A DNA stretch of 64,000 nt from Pseudomonas sp. MTM4. GTDB lineage: Bacteria > Pseudomonadota > Gammaproteobacteria > Pseudomonadales > Pseudomonadaceae. Position 1 is the stretch's first letter; each line of letters starts with the position of its first letter. The DNA lies in NCBI RefSeq assembly GCF_019355055.1, contig NZ_CP048411.1:4077001-4141000 (forward strand), given 5' to 3'. The notes beneath the pieces were generated by a model. The model was not told where the DNA came from. It searched no databases and worked only from the letters and a program-made list of their open reading frames with translations. Both the position numbers and the translations under genes were made by a program. Shown piece after piece: positions 38,489 to 46,288 of this stretch.

Positions 38489-39004
38489 TCACATCGTCTG
38501 CAGACGGAACAGCGCGATCTTGTTGATCTCGCTCACTGCCCGGTCGAATTCCTGCTCGGGGGTGTTGTGCAGACGTTCCTCGAACGCCGCCAGAATCTGG
38601 TGCCGGTTGCTGCCCTTGACCGCCATGATGAAGATGAAACCGAACTTGTCCTTGTAGGCCTCGTTCAGCTCTGTGAAGCGGGTGAATTCCTCGGCGGTGC
38701 ATTCATGGATGCCGGCTCCGGCCTGCTCGGAGGTGCTCGATGCGGTCAGCTCGCCACGCACCGCGGCCTTGCCGGCGAGATCAGGGTGAGCATTGATCAG
38801 CGCCAGCTGCGTTTCACGCGGCGCGCTCAGGAGTATGTCGGCCATGCGTGCATGCAGCGTCTCGATGTCGTCGAGACTGGCATCGACTCCCTTGTCATAA
38901 GCCTGCTCGGCGACCCAGGGCGAGTGCTCGTATATGTCGGCGAAGGCAGCGACGAACGCGTCGCGGTCGAGGCTGGAAGGCTGCAATGTCTGAAAACGGC
39001 TCAT
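38489..39004 (-). CDS. uraD: OHCU decarboxylase
   Basis: The 171-residue protein has the family motifs FVAAFADIYEHSPWVAEQAY, INAHPDLAGKAA (catalytic His) and LNEAYKDKFGFIFIMAVKGSNRHQILAAFEERLHN. It decarboxylates 2-oxo-4-hydroxy-4-carboxy-5-ureidoimidazoline to S-allantoin, after PuuD and the HIU hydrolase. The start overlaps the puuE stop by four bases, so translation is coupled. Confidence 0.95.
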   Translation of the reverse strand: MSRFQTLQPSSLDRDAFVAAFADIYEHSPWVAEQAYDKGVDASLDDIETLHARMADILLSAPRETQLALINAHPDLAGKAAVRGELTASSTSEQAGAGIHECTAEEFTRFTELNEAYKDKFGFIFIMAVKGSNRHQILAAFEERLHNTPEQEFDRAVSEINKIALFRLQTM

Positions 39005-39933
39005 GCGGCGGGTTCCTGTCTGAGAGGGAGGGTGGCATGCCAGTGGCGAGCAATATCAACACGGCGGGCGAACCATACCTGCTCGTGACTCTTGGCGTAC
39101 TCGACGAAGCGCTGCAGTGCGGCCAGACGTGCCGGGCGACCCAGCAGACGGCAGTGCATCCCGATGGACAGCATCTTGGGCGCGCCCTCGGTACCTTCGG
39201 CGTAGAGCACGTCGAAGGCATCCTTCAGGTACTTGAAGAAGTCGTCGCCGGTGTTGAAACCCTGCACCTGGGTGAAGCGCATATCGTTGGTGTCCAGCGT
39301 GTAGGGGATCACCAGGTGCGGCTTGTCCGGCGTGGATTCCGGGTCCCAGTAGGGCAGATCGTCGTCGTAAGTGTCGGAGTCGTAGAGGAAACCACCTTCC
39401 TCACGCACCAGGCGGCGGGTGTTCGGCCCGGTGCGGCCGGTGTACCAGCCCAGCGGACGCTCGCCGGTGAGGTTGGTCAGGATACGGATCGCCTCGAGCA
39501 TGTGCTCACGCTCTTCGGCTTCGTCCATGTATTGGTAGTCGATCCAGCGATAGCCGTGACTGCAGATCTCGTGACCATCGGCGACCATCGCCTTGATCAC
39601 GTCCGGATGCCGTTGCGCAGCCATGGCCACGGCGAAAATGGTCAGCGGAATATCGTGCTTGCGAAATAGCTTGAGCAGGCGCCAGACGCCGGCGCGGCTG
39701 CCGTATTCGTAGAGCGACTCCATGCTCATGTGACGCACGCCCTGGAACGGCTGGGCAGAAACCATCTCGGAGAGAAAGGCTTCGGACTCCTTGTCACCAT
39801 GCAATACGCAGCGCTCGCCGCCTTCTTCGTAATTGAGCACGAAGGACAGGGCGATGCGGGCATTGCCCGGCCATTGCGGATGGGGTGGGTTTTCGGCATA
39901 GCCGATAAGGTCACGAGGGTAGTCGGCGCTCAC
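39001..39933 (-). CDS. puuE: Allantoinase PuuE (polysaccharide-deacetylase fold)
   Basis: The 310-residue protein has RDLIGYAENPPHPQWPGNARIALSFVLNYEEGGE, HEICSHGYRWIDYQYM and GWYTGRTGPNTRRLV, typical of PuuE. It is the metal-independent allantoinase of pseudomonads, unrelated to amidohydrolase allantoinases; it hydrolyses allantoin to allantoate. First gene of puuE-uraD-allA, divergent from the HIU hydrolase gene. A TTGTATACAA palindrome lies 64 bases before its start. Confidence 0.95.
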   Translation of the reverse strand: MSADYPRDLIGYAENPPHPQWPGNARIALSFVLNYEEGGERCVLHGDKESEAFLSEMVSAQPFQGVRHMSMESLYEYGSRAGVWRLLKLFRKHDIPLTIFAVAMAAQRHPDVIKAMVADGHEICSHGYRWIDYQYMDEAEEREHMLEAIRILTNLTGERPLGWYTGRTGPNTRRLVREEGGFLYDSDTYDDDLPYWDPESTPDKPHLVIPYTLDTNDMRFTQVQGFNTGDDFFKYLKDAFDVLYAEGTEGAPKMLSIGMHCRLLGRPARLAALQRFVEYAKSHEQVWFARRVDIARHWHATLPLRQEPAA

Positions 39934-39996
39934 TTGTTATTCCTTATTTGAATACGGGTCGCCACCGTGAATTGCTGTACGACCGTCATGAGTTGA

Positions 39997-40006
39997 TTGT
40001 ATACAA
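39997..40006. promoter_or_regulatory. TTGTATACAA palindrome upstream of puuE
   Basis: One of two TTGTNNACAA sites in the 347-base divergent region puuE / HIU hydrolase gene; candidate GntR operator. Confidence 0.65.
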
Positions 40007-40156
40007 AACGTTTTGCAGTTTGTAAATCATCAATCTTTAATTTTTCTCGTGTGTCGTTCGGTGGTAGCGATTGCCACGCTCGTTCTTCAAAGGCGTACGC
40101 TCTAGATAGGGGCTCTGCAACGGGCAGAGCGGCAGGCAGGATGAAAGGGCGTTAGA

Positions 40157-40166
40157 TTGTGTACAA
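40157..40166. promoter_or_regulatory. TTGTGTACAA palindrome upstream of the HIU hydrolase gene
   Basis: Second site in the divergent region, 115 bases before the start at 40281; candidate GntR operator. Confidence 0.65.
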
Positions 40167-40280
40167 TTTTAATGAAACCTGTCTTTCAAAAGCCTGTACG
40201 CATGCTATGCTCGAACCCAGTCCACACCAATCACAAGAGGAGGCGGGCATCAGCGGTGTTGATCCGCGATGCCAGAATCT

Positions 40281-40634
40281 ATGGGACGTTTGACTACTCA
40301 TGTACTGGATGCCGCTCACGGCTGCCCTGGCAGCGACATCCGCATCGAACTCTATCGGGTCGAAGGCGAGCGCCTCGAGCTGATCACCACGCGCCAGACG
40401 AATGCTGATGGCCGTTGCGATTCACCATTGCTGGAAGGGGACGACTACCGTTCCGGTGTTTACCAGCTGCAATTCAGTGCCGGTGACTATTACCGTGGCC
40501 GTGGCGTGCAACTGCCCGAGCCGGCGTTTCTGGATGTGGTCGTGCTGCGCTTCGGCATCAGCGCCGAGCAGGATCATTACCACGTGCCACTGCTGATTTC
40601 TCCGTACAGCTACTCCACGTATCGCGGTAGCTGA
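40281..40634 (+). CDS. uraH: 5-Hydroxyisourate hydrolase (transthyretin-like)
   Basis: The 117-residue protein begins MGRLTTHVLDAAHGCPGSDIRIELYRV, contains FLDVVVLRFGISAEQDHYHVPLLISPYSYSTYRGS and ends in the diagnostic YRGS. N-terminal His, the central Arg/His and the tail form the active site in this family. It hydrolyses HIU from PuuD to OHCU for UraD. An ATG four codons upstream (40269) is also possible; the conserved start favours 40281. A strong terminator follows. Confidence 0.95.
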   Translation: MGRLTTHVLDAAHGCPGSDIRIELYRVEGERLELITTRQTNADGRCDSPLLEGDDYRSGVYQLQFSAGDYYRGRGVQLPEPAFLDVVVLRFGISAEQDHYHVPLLISPYSYSTYRGS

Positions 40635-40642
40635 TCGGCTGG

Positions 40643-40663
40643 CTGCCGCGACTACTGCGGCAG
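40643..40663. terminator. Hairpin just after the HIU hydrolase gene
   Basis: CTGCCGC-GACTACT-GCGGCAG directly after the stop codon; no T run. Confidence 0.45.
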
Positions 40664-40704
40664 TGCTTTCTCCCATGCGTAAAGCTTGACTCTCTGAGTC
40701 TTCG

Positions 40705-40729
40705 ACCCGCCTCTTTGGCGGGTTTTTTT
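40705..40729 (+). terminator. Rho-independent terminator of the HIU hydrolase gene
   Basis: ACCCGCC-TCTTT-GGCGGGT followed by a T run. Confidence 0.88.
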
Positions 40730-40797
40730 GTGCGTGCGCCAGGCATGGCGCGTTGCGCCGTCACTGGTGTTGTTCGATTCGCTGTGGTGGCGAGCCG

Positions 40798-40821
40798 GTT
40801 ATGTAGAGCCCTCTACATAAC
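40798..40821. repeat. Perfect 11-bp palindrome of unknown role
   Basis: GTTATGTAGAG-CC-CTCTACATAAC in the gene-free stretch 40730-41141. It could be an operator or a hairpin; no neighbouring gene needs it. Confidence 0.5.
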
Positions 40822-41007
40822 GGCAAAGGGTTGTTAGCGGAGGCAGGGGTGTCGCGGATTACCGTGAATCCGGAGGAGGCTCGAGGCTAATCCTGGCTGA
40901 AGGGCGCCTAGTTGAACGGAGGGATGATGCTGACAGGGCGCAACCACCGGCGGCGCGCTCGGCCTCGATGCCTACAGGGCCGACCCGTGCGCGATGAGGT
41001 GCAGCTC

Positions 41008-41072
41008 CGTAGGGTGGGCTTCAGCCCACCAGAACCTTCTGGCCGCAGTCGTGGGCTGAAGCCCACCCTACG
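41008..41072. repeat. REP-like palindromic pair
   Basis: CGTAGGGTGGGCTTCAGCCC unit and its inverted copy separated by ~20 bases. Apart from this and the palindrome at 40798, the 554-base gap 40635-41188 holds nothing I recognise. Confidence 0.8.
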
Positions 41073-41141
41073 AGGCTGCTGCTTTTATGGGCTTACTAAG
41101 CGAACAGCATTGCTTGATAGAAAATCCCCCAGCCAAAACGC

Positions 41142-41171
41142 AAAAAAGCCCCACCGCCGAAGCGATGGGGC
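41142..41171 (-). terminator. Terminator of the AzgA-type permease gene
   Basis: On the minus strand GCCCCA..TGGGGC then T6, 17 bases past the stop codon. Confidence 0.7.
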
Positions 41172-41188
41172 CGTGCGATCCGCCAGAT

Positions 41189-42568
41189 TTAGAGGAAGGC
41201 GAACTTGGCAATGAAGATCACGCAGAGCACGTACAGGCTGACCGACACTTTGTCGCGCTGGCCCGTCAGGATCTTCAGCGTCGCGTAGGTCAGAAAGCCC
41301 AGGGCGATGCCGTTGGCGATGGAGAAGGTCAGCGGCATCATCACCACGGTCACGATGGCCGGGATGGTGTCGGTGTGGTCCTTCCAGTCGATGTGCGCCA
41401 TACCGCTCATCATCAGCATCGCGACGTAGATCAACGCACCGGCGGTGGCGTAGGTGGGAATCATGCCGGCCAGCGGGGCGAAGAACATGGCCGCGAGGAA
41501 CAGCACGCCAACAGTGATCGCGGTCAGACCGGTGCGGCCACCGGCCGCCACACCCGCAGCGCTCTCCACGTAGCTTGTAACCGGCGGGCAACCGACAAAG
41601 GCCCCGGCGACGCTGGAGGTACTGTCGGCTTTCAGCGCGCGGGAGAGATTCTGGATCTGACCGTTCTCGTCCACCAGATTCGCCCGATGTGCGACGCCCA
41701 TCAGCGTGCCGGCGGTGTCGAACATGTTGACGAACAGGAACGCCAGAATGACGCTAATCATCGCCACATTGAAGGCACCGGCAATGTCCATCGCCAGGAA
41801 GGTCGGCGCCAGGCTTGGCGGCATCGACACCAGCCCGTTGTATTCGACCAGACCCATGGCCAAACCGATGCCAGTGACGGCGAGCATGCTGACCAGGATC
41901 GCGCCGAACACATTGCGGTGACTGAGCACAGCGATCATCAAGAAACAGATCGCCGCCAGCAGAGCGGAGGGCTCGCCGAAGGAGCCCATGGACAGCAGCG
42001 TGGCCGGGTTGTCGACGACGATGCCGGCGGTCTTCAGGCCGATCAGACCGAGGAACAGCCCTACCCCAGCGCCCATGGCGAAGCGCAGGCTCATCGGAAT
42101 GCTGTTGAGCAGCCATTCGCGTAGCCGTGACAGGCTCATGATCATGAACAGGACGCCTGACAGGAACACTGCGCCCAGCGCGATTTCCCAGCTGTAGCCC
42201 ATCTCGCCGACCACCGTGTAGGTGAAGAAGGCGTTCAGGCCCATTCCCGGTGCGAGGCCCACCGGCCAGTTGGCGTAGAGCCCCATGAGCAGGCAGCCCA
42301 GTGCGGCACCGACACAGGTCGCGACGAACGCCGCGCCGTGGTCGATGCCCGCAGCCGCCATGATGTTCGGGTTGACGAAGATGATGTACGCCATGGTGAC
42401 GAATGTTGTCAGGCCAGCGAGCAGTTCCGTTTTGACGCTGGTGCGGTGTTCGCTGAGTTTGAAGAATCGATCGAGCCAGCCGGGGTTGTTTGGTTGCAGC
42501 GCGGCGGTCTGCTGTTCCTGCTTAGTGGTGTCCACAAGGTGTTCCTCATCGTTCTTGTTGTCTATCAC
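41189..42568 (-). CDS. AzgA-type adenine/guanine/hypoxanthine permease
   Basis: The 459-residue NCS2-fold protein has the AzgA subfamily signatures: ELLAGLTTFVTMAYIIFVNPNIM near TM1, GLAPGMGLNAFFTYTV, LFVNMFDTAGTLMGVA (TM8 acidic) and VAGAFVGCPPVTSYVESAAGVAAGGRTGLTA. E. coli relatives are AdeP and GhxP; adenine versus guanine/hypoxanthine specificity cannot be settled here. It is divergent from gntR and its promoter region carries both operator types of the island. Confidence 0.92.
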   Translation of the reverse strand: MIDNKNDEEHLVDTTKQEQQTAALQPNNPGWLDRFFKLSEHRTSVKTELLAGLTTFVTMAYIIFVNPNIMAAAGIDHGAAFVATCVGAALGCLLMGLYANWPVGLAPGMGLNAFFTYTVVGEMGYSWEIALGAVFLSGVLFMIMSLSRLREWLLNSIPMSLRFAMGAGVGLFLGLIGLKTAGIVVDNPATLLSMGSFGEPSALLAAICFLMIAVLSHRNVFGAILVSMLAVTGIGLAMGLVEYNGLVSMPPSLAPTFLAMDIAGAFNVAMISVILAFLFVNMFDTAGTLMGVAHRANLVDENGQIQNLSRALKADSTSSVAGAFVGCPPVTSYVESAAGVAAGGRTGLTAITVGVLFLAAMFFAPLAGMIPTYATAGALIYVAMLMMSGMAHIDWKDHTDTIPAIVTVVMMPLTFSIANGIALGFLTYATLKILTGQRDKVSVSLYVLCVIFIAKFAFL

Positions 42569-42625
42569 CCAGAGCGCGGTACTCTCGAGGGCAGGTGATG
42601 GTTAGGCTCGTCCTGTCGGTTTTTT

Positions 42626-42639
42626 TGACCGAGAGGTCA
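42626..42639. promoter_or_regulatory. RutR-like palindrome upstream of the AzgA-type permease
   Basis: TGACC-GAGA-GGTCA is a perfect inverted repeat 58 bases before the start. RutR consensus: TTGACCANNTGGTCAA. Confidence 0.6.
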
Positions 42640-42663
42640 GGAAGGCTTGACGCGATTATGCTT

Positions 42664-42673
42664 TTGTATACAA
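42664..42673. promoter_or_regulatory. TTGTATACAA palindrome upstream of the AzgA-type permease
   Basis: It lies 24 bases beyond the RutR-like site and 96 bases before the permease start; candidate GntR operator. Confidence 0.65.
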
Positions 42674-42794
42674 GAATTGCAACTCGATTTGCAGAATTTC
42701 CGCCTGTTAATCGTCACCGCAGAATCCTTCTCAGCCGTGCGGCGACTTTTGCTGCTGGCCGAGGGGACTCCCAAGAGGCGACGTTTCTTCTTGA

Positions 42795-42804
42795 TTGTGC
42801 ACAA
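42795..42804. promoter_or_regulatory. TTGTGCACAA palindrome upstream of gntR
   Basis: It lies 100 bases before the GntR start codon, as expected for autoregulation. These three sites are all I see in the 335-base divergent gap 42569-42903. Confidence 0.65.
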
Positions 42805-42903
42805 TAAACAGTTATTTATTTGCCTGTTTGACTATCGACTACTGCCAGCAACGTCCCGAAGGCAGTAAAGTTCGGTCTGCCGAAATTTCTGACGCGAGTC
42901 ACC

Positions 42904-43659
42904 ATGAACGAACAGCTGCAGCCTCTGAAAAAGCCGACACGAAACGGCAAGGCCCGGACCGGAACCCAGGACGACATCGTTTACGCTCATATTTTCGACG
43001 CTATTCTCGAACAACGGCTGGCACCGGGCACCAAGCTCAGCGAAGAAGCGCTGGGGGAAATTTTCGGCGTGAGTCGCACCATCATCCGGCGCGCGCTGTC
43101 GCGGCTGGCTCATGAAGGGGTTGTGCTGCTGCGCCCGAACCGCGGTGCGGTGGTCGCCAGCCCGAGCGTCGAGGAAGCCCGGCAGATCTTCTTCGCGCGG
43201 CGCCTGGTGGAGCGGGCAATCACCGAGCTAGCGGTACAGCATGCTACTGACGAACAACTCGCCGAATTGCGACAGATGGTGCTCGATGAGCAGGATTGCT
43301 TCGCTCGTGGTGATCGCGGCGCCGGTATTCGACTCTCGGGCGAGTTTCACTTGAAACTGGCAGAGGCGGCGAAGAATGCCCCGTTGGTGAGCTTCCAGCG
43401 CAGTCTGGTGTCTCAGACCTCGCTGATCATCGCCCAGTACGAAAGTGGCAACCGCTCGCATTGCTCGTACGACGAACACAACCAACTGATCGACGCCATC
43501 GCCGCTCGCGACAGCGAGAAGGCGGTGAGCCTGATGCTGCACCACATGGATCACATCGACAGCAAGCTCAACCTCGACGAGGACAGCGCTTCGGATGATC
43601 TACATGCGGTGTTTTCCCACATTCTGGGGAAGGCGGGAAAAGCCGCGAAAAAGCGCTGA
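42904..43659 (+). CDS. GntR family regulator, FCD (FadR) subfamily
   Basis: The 251-residue protein has an N-terminal winged HTH (AILEQRLAPGTKLSEEALGEIFGVSRTIIRRALSRLAHEGVV, ~33-74) and a helical FCD ligand domain with EFHLKLAEAAKN, the SYDEHNQLIDAIAARD stretch and LMLHHMDHID, whose histidines often bind metal. FCD regulators bind short palindromes with GT..AC cores. Its central position and the TTGTNNACAA sites at five promoters including its own suggest it controls purine breakdown. Effector unknown; urate or allantoin are guesses. Confidence 0.9.
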   Translation: MNEQLQPLKKPTRNGKARTGTQDDIVYAHIFDAILEQRLAPGTKLSEEALGEIFGVSRTIIRRALSRLAHEGVVLLRPNRGAVVASPSVEEARQIFFARRLVERAITELAVQHATDEQLAELRQMVLDEQDCFARGDRGAGIRLSGEFHLKLAEAAKNAPLVSFQRSLVSQTSLIIAQYESGNRSHCSYDEHNQLIDAIAARDSEKAVSLMLHHMDHIDSKLNLDEDSASDDLHAVFSHILGKAGKAAKKR

Positions 43660-43678
43660 AGGCTGTATTGCGTTAAAT

Positions 43679-43797
43679 GTAGGGCGGGCCGGGCGGCGTT
43701 CCGCTTCAGCCCACAGCAAAGTATGCCTTGGTGGGCTAAAGCCCACCCTACGATGCAGTTGGAATGGGGCTCCATGTAGGGTGCGCTCCGCGCACCG
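43679..43797. repeat. REP-like palindromes between gntR and guaD
   Basis: A GTAGGGCGGGCC..GGGCTAAAGCCCACCCTACG pair (43679-43752) and a shorter GTAGGGTGCGCTCCGCGCACC palindrome (43777-43797) lie between converging genes. Confidence 0.75.
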
Positions 43798-43832
43798 CCG
43801 CTTTGGTACTGTGCCAGGCGTACCCTTGGAGA

Positions 43833-45137
43833 TCACGCCTTGCGGTGCACCGAAACCCCGGCCGCGTAGGTTTCCTTCACCGCGCGGTCGTCGCCGAGGA
43901 TCATCAGGGCGAAGAGTCGCTCTTCCAGGCTGCGTGCCTGCTTCAGGCGGTACTCGATCAGCGGCGTGGCCTTGTAATCCAGCACCACGAAATCAGCTTC
44001 TTTGCCCGGTTGCAGGTTGCCGATCCGGTCGTCCAGATACAGCGCGCGGGCGCCGCCCAGGGTGGCGAGGTAGAGCGACTTGAATGGGTCCAGTTTCTTC
44101 CCTTGCAGCTGCATCACCTTGTAGGCCTCGTTCAGCGACTGTAGCTGGGAGAAACTGGTGCCAGCGCCGACGTCGGTACCCAGGCCCACGCGCACGCCAA
44201 AGCCTTCGACTTTCTCCAGATCGAACAGGCCGCTGCCCAGGAACAGGTTGGAAGTGGGGCAGAATGCCACCGCCGAGCCGGTTTCGCCGAGGCGTTTGCA
44301 TTCGTCGTCGCACAGGTGCACGCCGTGGGCGAACACTGAACGCGCGCCGATTAGGCCGTGATGGTCGTAGACGTCCAGGTAGCCCTTGCGCTCGGGGAAC
44401 AGCTCGCGCACCCATTCGATCTCCTGGCGGTTCTCGGACAGGTGGGTGTGCATGTACAGGTTCGGGTATTCCTTGAACAGCTTGCCGGCGGCCGTCAGCT
44501 GCTCCGGCGTGCTGGTCGGCGCGAAACGCGGGGTGACGGCGTAATGCAGGCGGCCCTTGCCGTGCCAGCGCTCGATCAGCTCCTTGCTGTCGGTGTAGCC
44601 GGATTCAGCGGTGTCGGTGAGGTAGTCCGGCGCATTGCGGTCCATCAGCACCTTGCCGGCGATCATCCGCAGGTTGCGCTTTTCACAGGCTTCGAAGAAG
44701 GCGTCCACCGACTCCGTGTGCACGCTGCCGAATACCAGCGCCGTGGTGGTGCCGTTGCGCAGCAGTTCGTTCAGGAAGACATTCGCAACCTCGCCGGCAT
44801 GGGCCGGGTCGGCGAAGGCACGCTCGGTGGGGAAGGTGTAGGTGTTGAGCCAGTCCAGCAGCTGCTCGCCATACGAAGCGATCATGCCAGTCTGCGGGTA
44901 ATGGATGTGTGTGTCGATGAAGCCGGGGGTGATCAGCGCATCCTTGTACTCGATCACCTCGGTACCGGCCGGCAGCTTGGACAACAGGTCGGCCGCATTG
45001 CCAATCTGCGCTACCTTGCCGTCCTCGACGACCAGCAGGCCGTCTTCGAAATATTCGTGGGATTGCTCGATGCCCACTTCGCGCGGATCGGCGAGGCTGT
45101 GAAGCAGGGCGGCACGGTAGGCTTTGGTTTGGGACAT
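43833..45137 (-). CDS. guaD: Guanine deaminase (amidohydrolase family)
   Basis: The 434-residue zinc amidohydrolase has LITPGFIDTHIHYPQTGMIASYG (HxH metal pair), ERAFADPAHA, NLYMHTHLSENRQEIEWV, FAHGVHLCDDE and VGLGTDVGAGTSFS, all standard GuaD motifs. It converts guanine to xanthine, the substrate of XdhABC just upstream. The gene comes 133 bases after xdhC in the same direction and probably belongs to the xdh unit. Confidence 0.95.
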   Translation of the reverse strand: MSQTKAYRAALLHSLADPREVGIEQSHEYFEDGLLVVEDGKVAQIGNAADLLSKLPAGTEVIEYKDALITPGFIDTHIHYPQTGMIASYGEQLLDWLNTYTFPTERAFADPAHAGEVANVFLNELLRNGTTTALVFGSVHTESVDAFFEACEKRNLRMIAGKVLMDRNAPDYLTDTAESGYTDSKELIERWHGKGRLHYAVTPRFAPTSTPEQLTAAGKLFKEYPNLYMHTHLSENRQEIEWVRELFPERKGYLDVYDHHGLIGARSVFAHGVHLCDDECKRLGETGSAVAFCPTSNLFLGSGLFDLEKVEGFGVRVGLGTDVGAGTSFSQLQSLNEAYKVMQLQGKKLDPFKSLYLATLGGARALYLDDRIGNLQPGKEADFVVLDYKATPLIEYRLKQARSLEERLFALMILGDDRAVKETYAAGVSVHRKA

Positions 45138-45270
45138 GGTGGTTCTCGGAAATCGTTATAGAGGGAATAGTGTGGAAGGCCCGGCTCGGGGCCAAGTTTT
45201 TAGCTCTGGCTGACCAGCGGACCGCTTCGCCGCGGGGCGCGCCTCTCACAAAAGAAGCGCGATCGTTCGC

Positions 45271-46119
45271 TCAGCCGATCTGCGAGCGGCGCGAGGCGGG
45301 CACCAGCATCGGGACGGGCTTTTCGCCGTCCTGGGCTTTTTCACCAAAATTCATGTTGTACGTGGCGATCACTTCACCGGCGATGGATACGGCGATCTCG
45401 ACCGGCAGCTTGCCTTTCACCTCGGCGATGCCCATCGGGCAGCGCATGCGCTGCACGGTCTCCGGCTGGAAGCCGCGATCGCGCAGGCGGTGCTCGAACT
45501 TGGCGCGTTTGCTCTTCGAGCCGATCAGGCCGTAGTAGGTGAAATCGTTGCGTTCGAGGATCGCCGCGGTCAGCTCGAGATCCAGCTGGTGGTTGTGCGT
45601 CATGACGATGAAGTAGCTGCCGGCGGGCATGTTCTCCACCTCGTCGACCACTTCGTCGTTGACCACCTTCTCCACGCCGGCAGGGATCTGTGAAGGAAAT
45701 TCGCTTTCCCGCGAATCGATCCAGCGCACCTTGCAGGGCAGGCTGGCCAGCAGCGGCACCAGCGCACGGCCGACGTGGCCGGCGCCGAACACGGCGATGT
45801 GCGCCTGCGGTTGGCCCATGGGCTCGAACAACAGCACGGTCGCGCCGCCGCAGCATTGGCCGAGGCTGGCGCCGAGGGAGAAGCGTTCGAGGCGGGTTTC
45901 ACGCACGCGGTTTTCCAGCATCTCGCGGGCGATCTTCTGTGCCTTGTACTCCAGGTGGCCACCGCCGATGGTGTCGAACAGGCGCTCGCGGCTGACGATC
46001 ATCTTCGAGCCGGCATTGCGCGGCGTCGAGCCGCGCTCCTCGATGATGGTCACTAGCACGCAGGGTTCGCCGCGTTGCTGCAAGTCAGCGAGTGCTTCGA
46101 TCCAGACCGTGTTGCTCAT
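45271..46119 (-). CDS. xdhC: Xanthine dehydrogenase accessory protein XdhC
   Basis: The 282-residue protein has GEPCVLVTIIEERGSTPRNAGSKMIV, DTIGGGHLEYKA, GQCCGGATVLLFEP and a C-terminal Rossmann domain (HIAVFGAGHVGRALVPLLASLPCKVRWIDSRE). XdhC binds the sulfurated molybdenum cofactor and inserts it into XdhB. It comes after xdhB in the same direction, with a REP cluster in the 169-base gap. Confidence 0.95.
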   Translation of the reverse strand: MSNTVWIEALADLQQRGEPCVLVTIIEERGSTPRNAGSKMIVSRERLFDTIGGGHLEYKAQKIAREMLENRVRETRLERFSLGASLGQCCGGATVLLFEPMGQPQAHIAVFGAGHVGRALVPLLASLPCKVRWIDSRESEFPSQIPAGVEKVVNDEVVDEVENMPAGSYFIVMTHNHQLDLELTAAILERNDFTYYGLIGSKSKRAKFEHRLRDRGFQPETVQRMRCPMGIAEVKGKLPVEIAVSIAGEVIATYNMNFGEKAQDGEKPVPMLVPASRRSQIG

Positions 46120-46169
46120 GGTTCTGTCCTTCGGATAGCGCCGCGCAGCGCTTCTTCCGTTGTAGTGTT

Positions 46170-46288
46170 ATGGTGGGCCGGGCGGCGTTCCGCTGAGGCC
46201 CATCATTGACGTTCGCTCTTTGGTGGGCTGAAGCCCACCCTACGATACGATCCGACTCTGTTGTAGGGTGGGCCCGACTTCCAGCCCG
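46170..46288. repeat. REP-like palindromes between xdhB and xdhC
   Basis: A TGGTGGGCCGGGCGGCG..GGGCTGAAGCCCACCCTACG pair plus a further GTAGGGTGGGCCC half, directly after the xdhB stop codon. Such hairpins could lower xdhC relative to xdhAB. Confidence 0.75.

Noticed and set aside
34586..42903. Purine riboswitch in front of the purine permease genes
   Set aside because: No guanine/adenine aptamer-like three-way junction was apparent in the leaders; short operator palindromes explain the promoters better.
38396..46288. CRISPR array
   Set aside because: The repeated GGGTGGGCT units are inverted REP-type palindromes at irregular spacing, not direct repeats with unique spacers.
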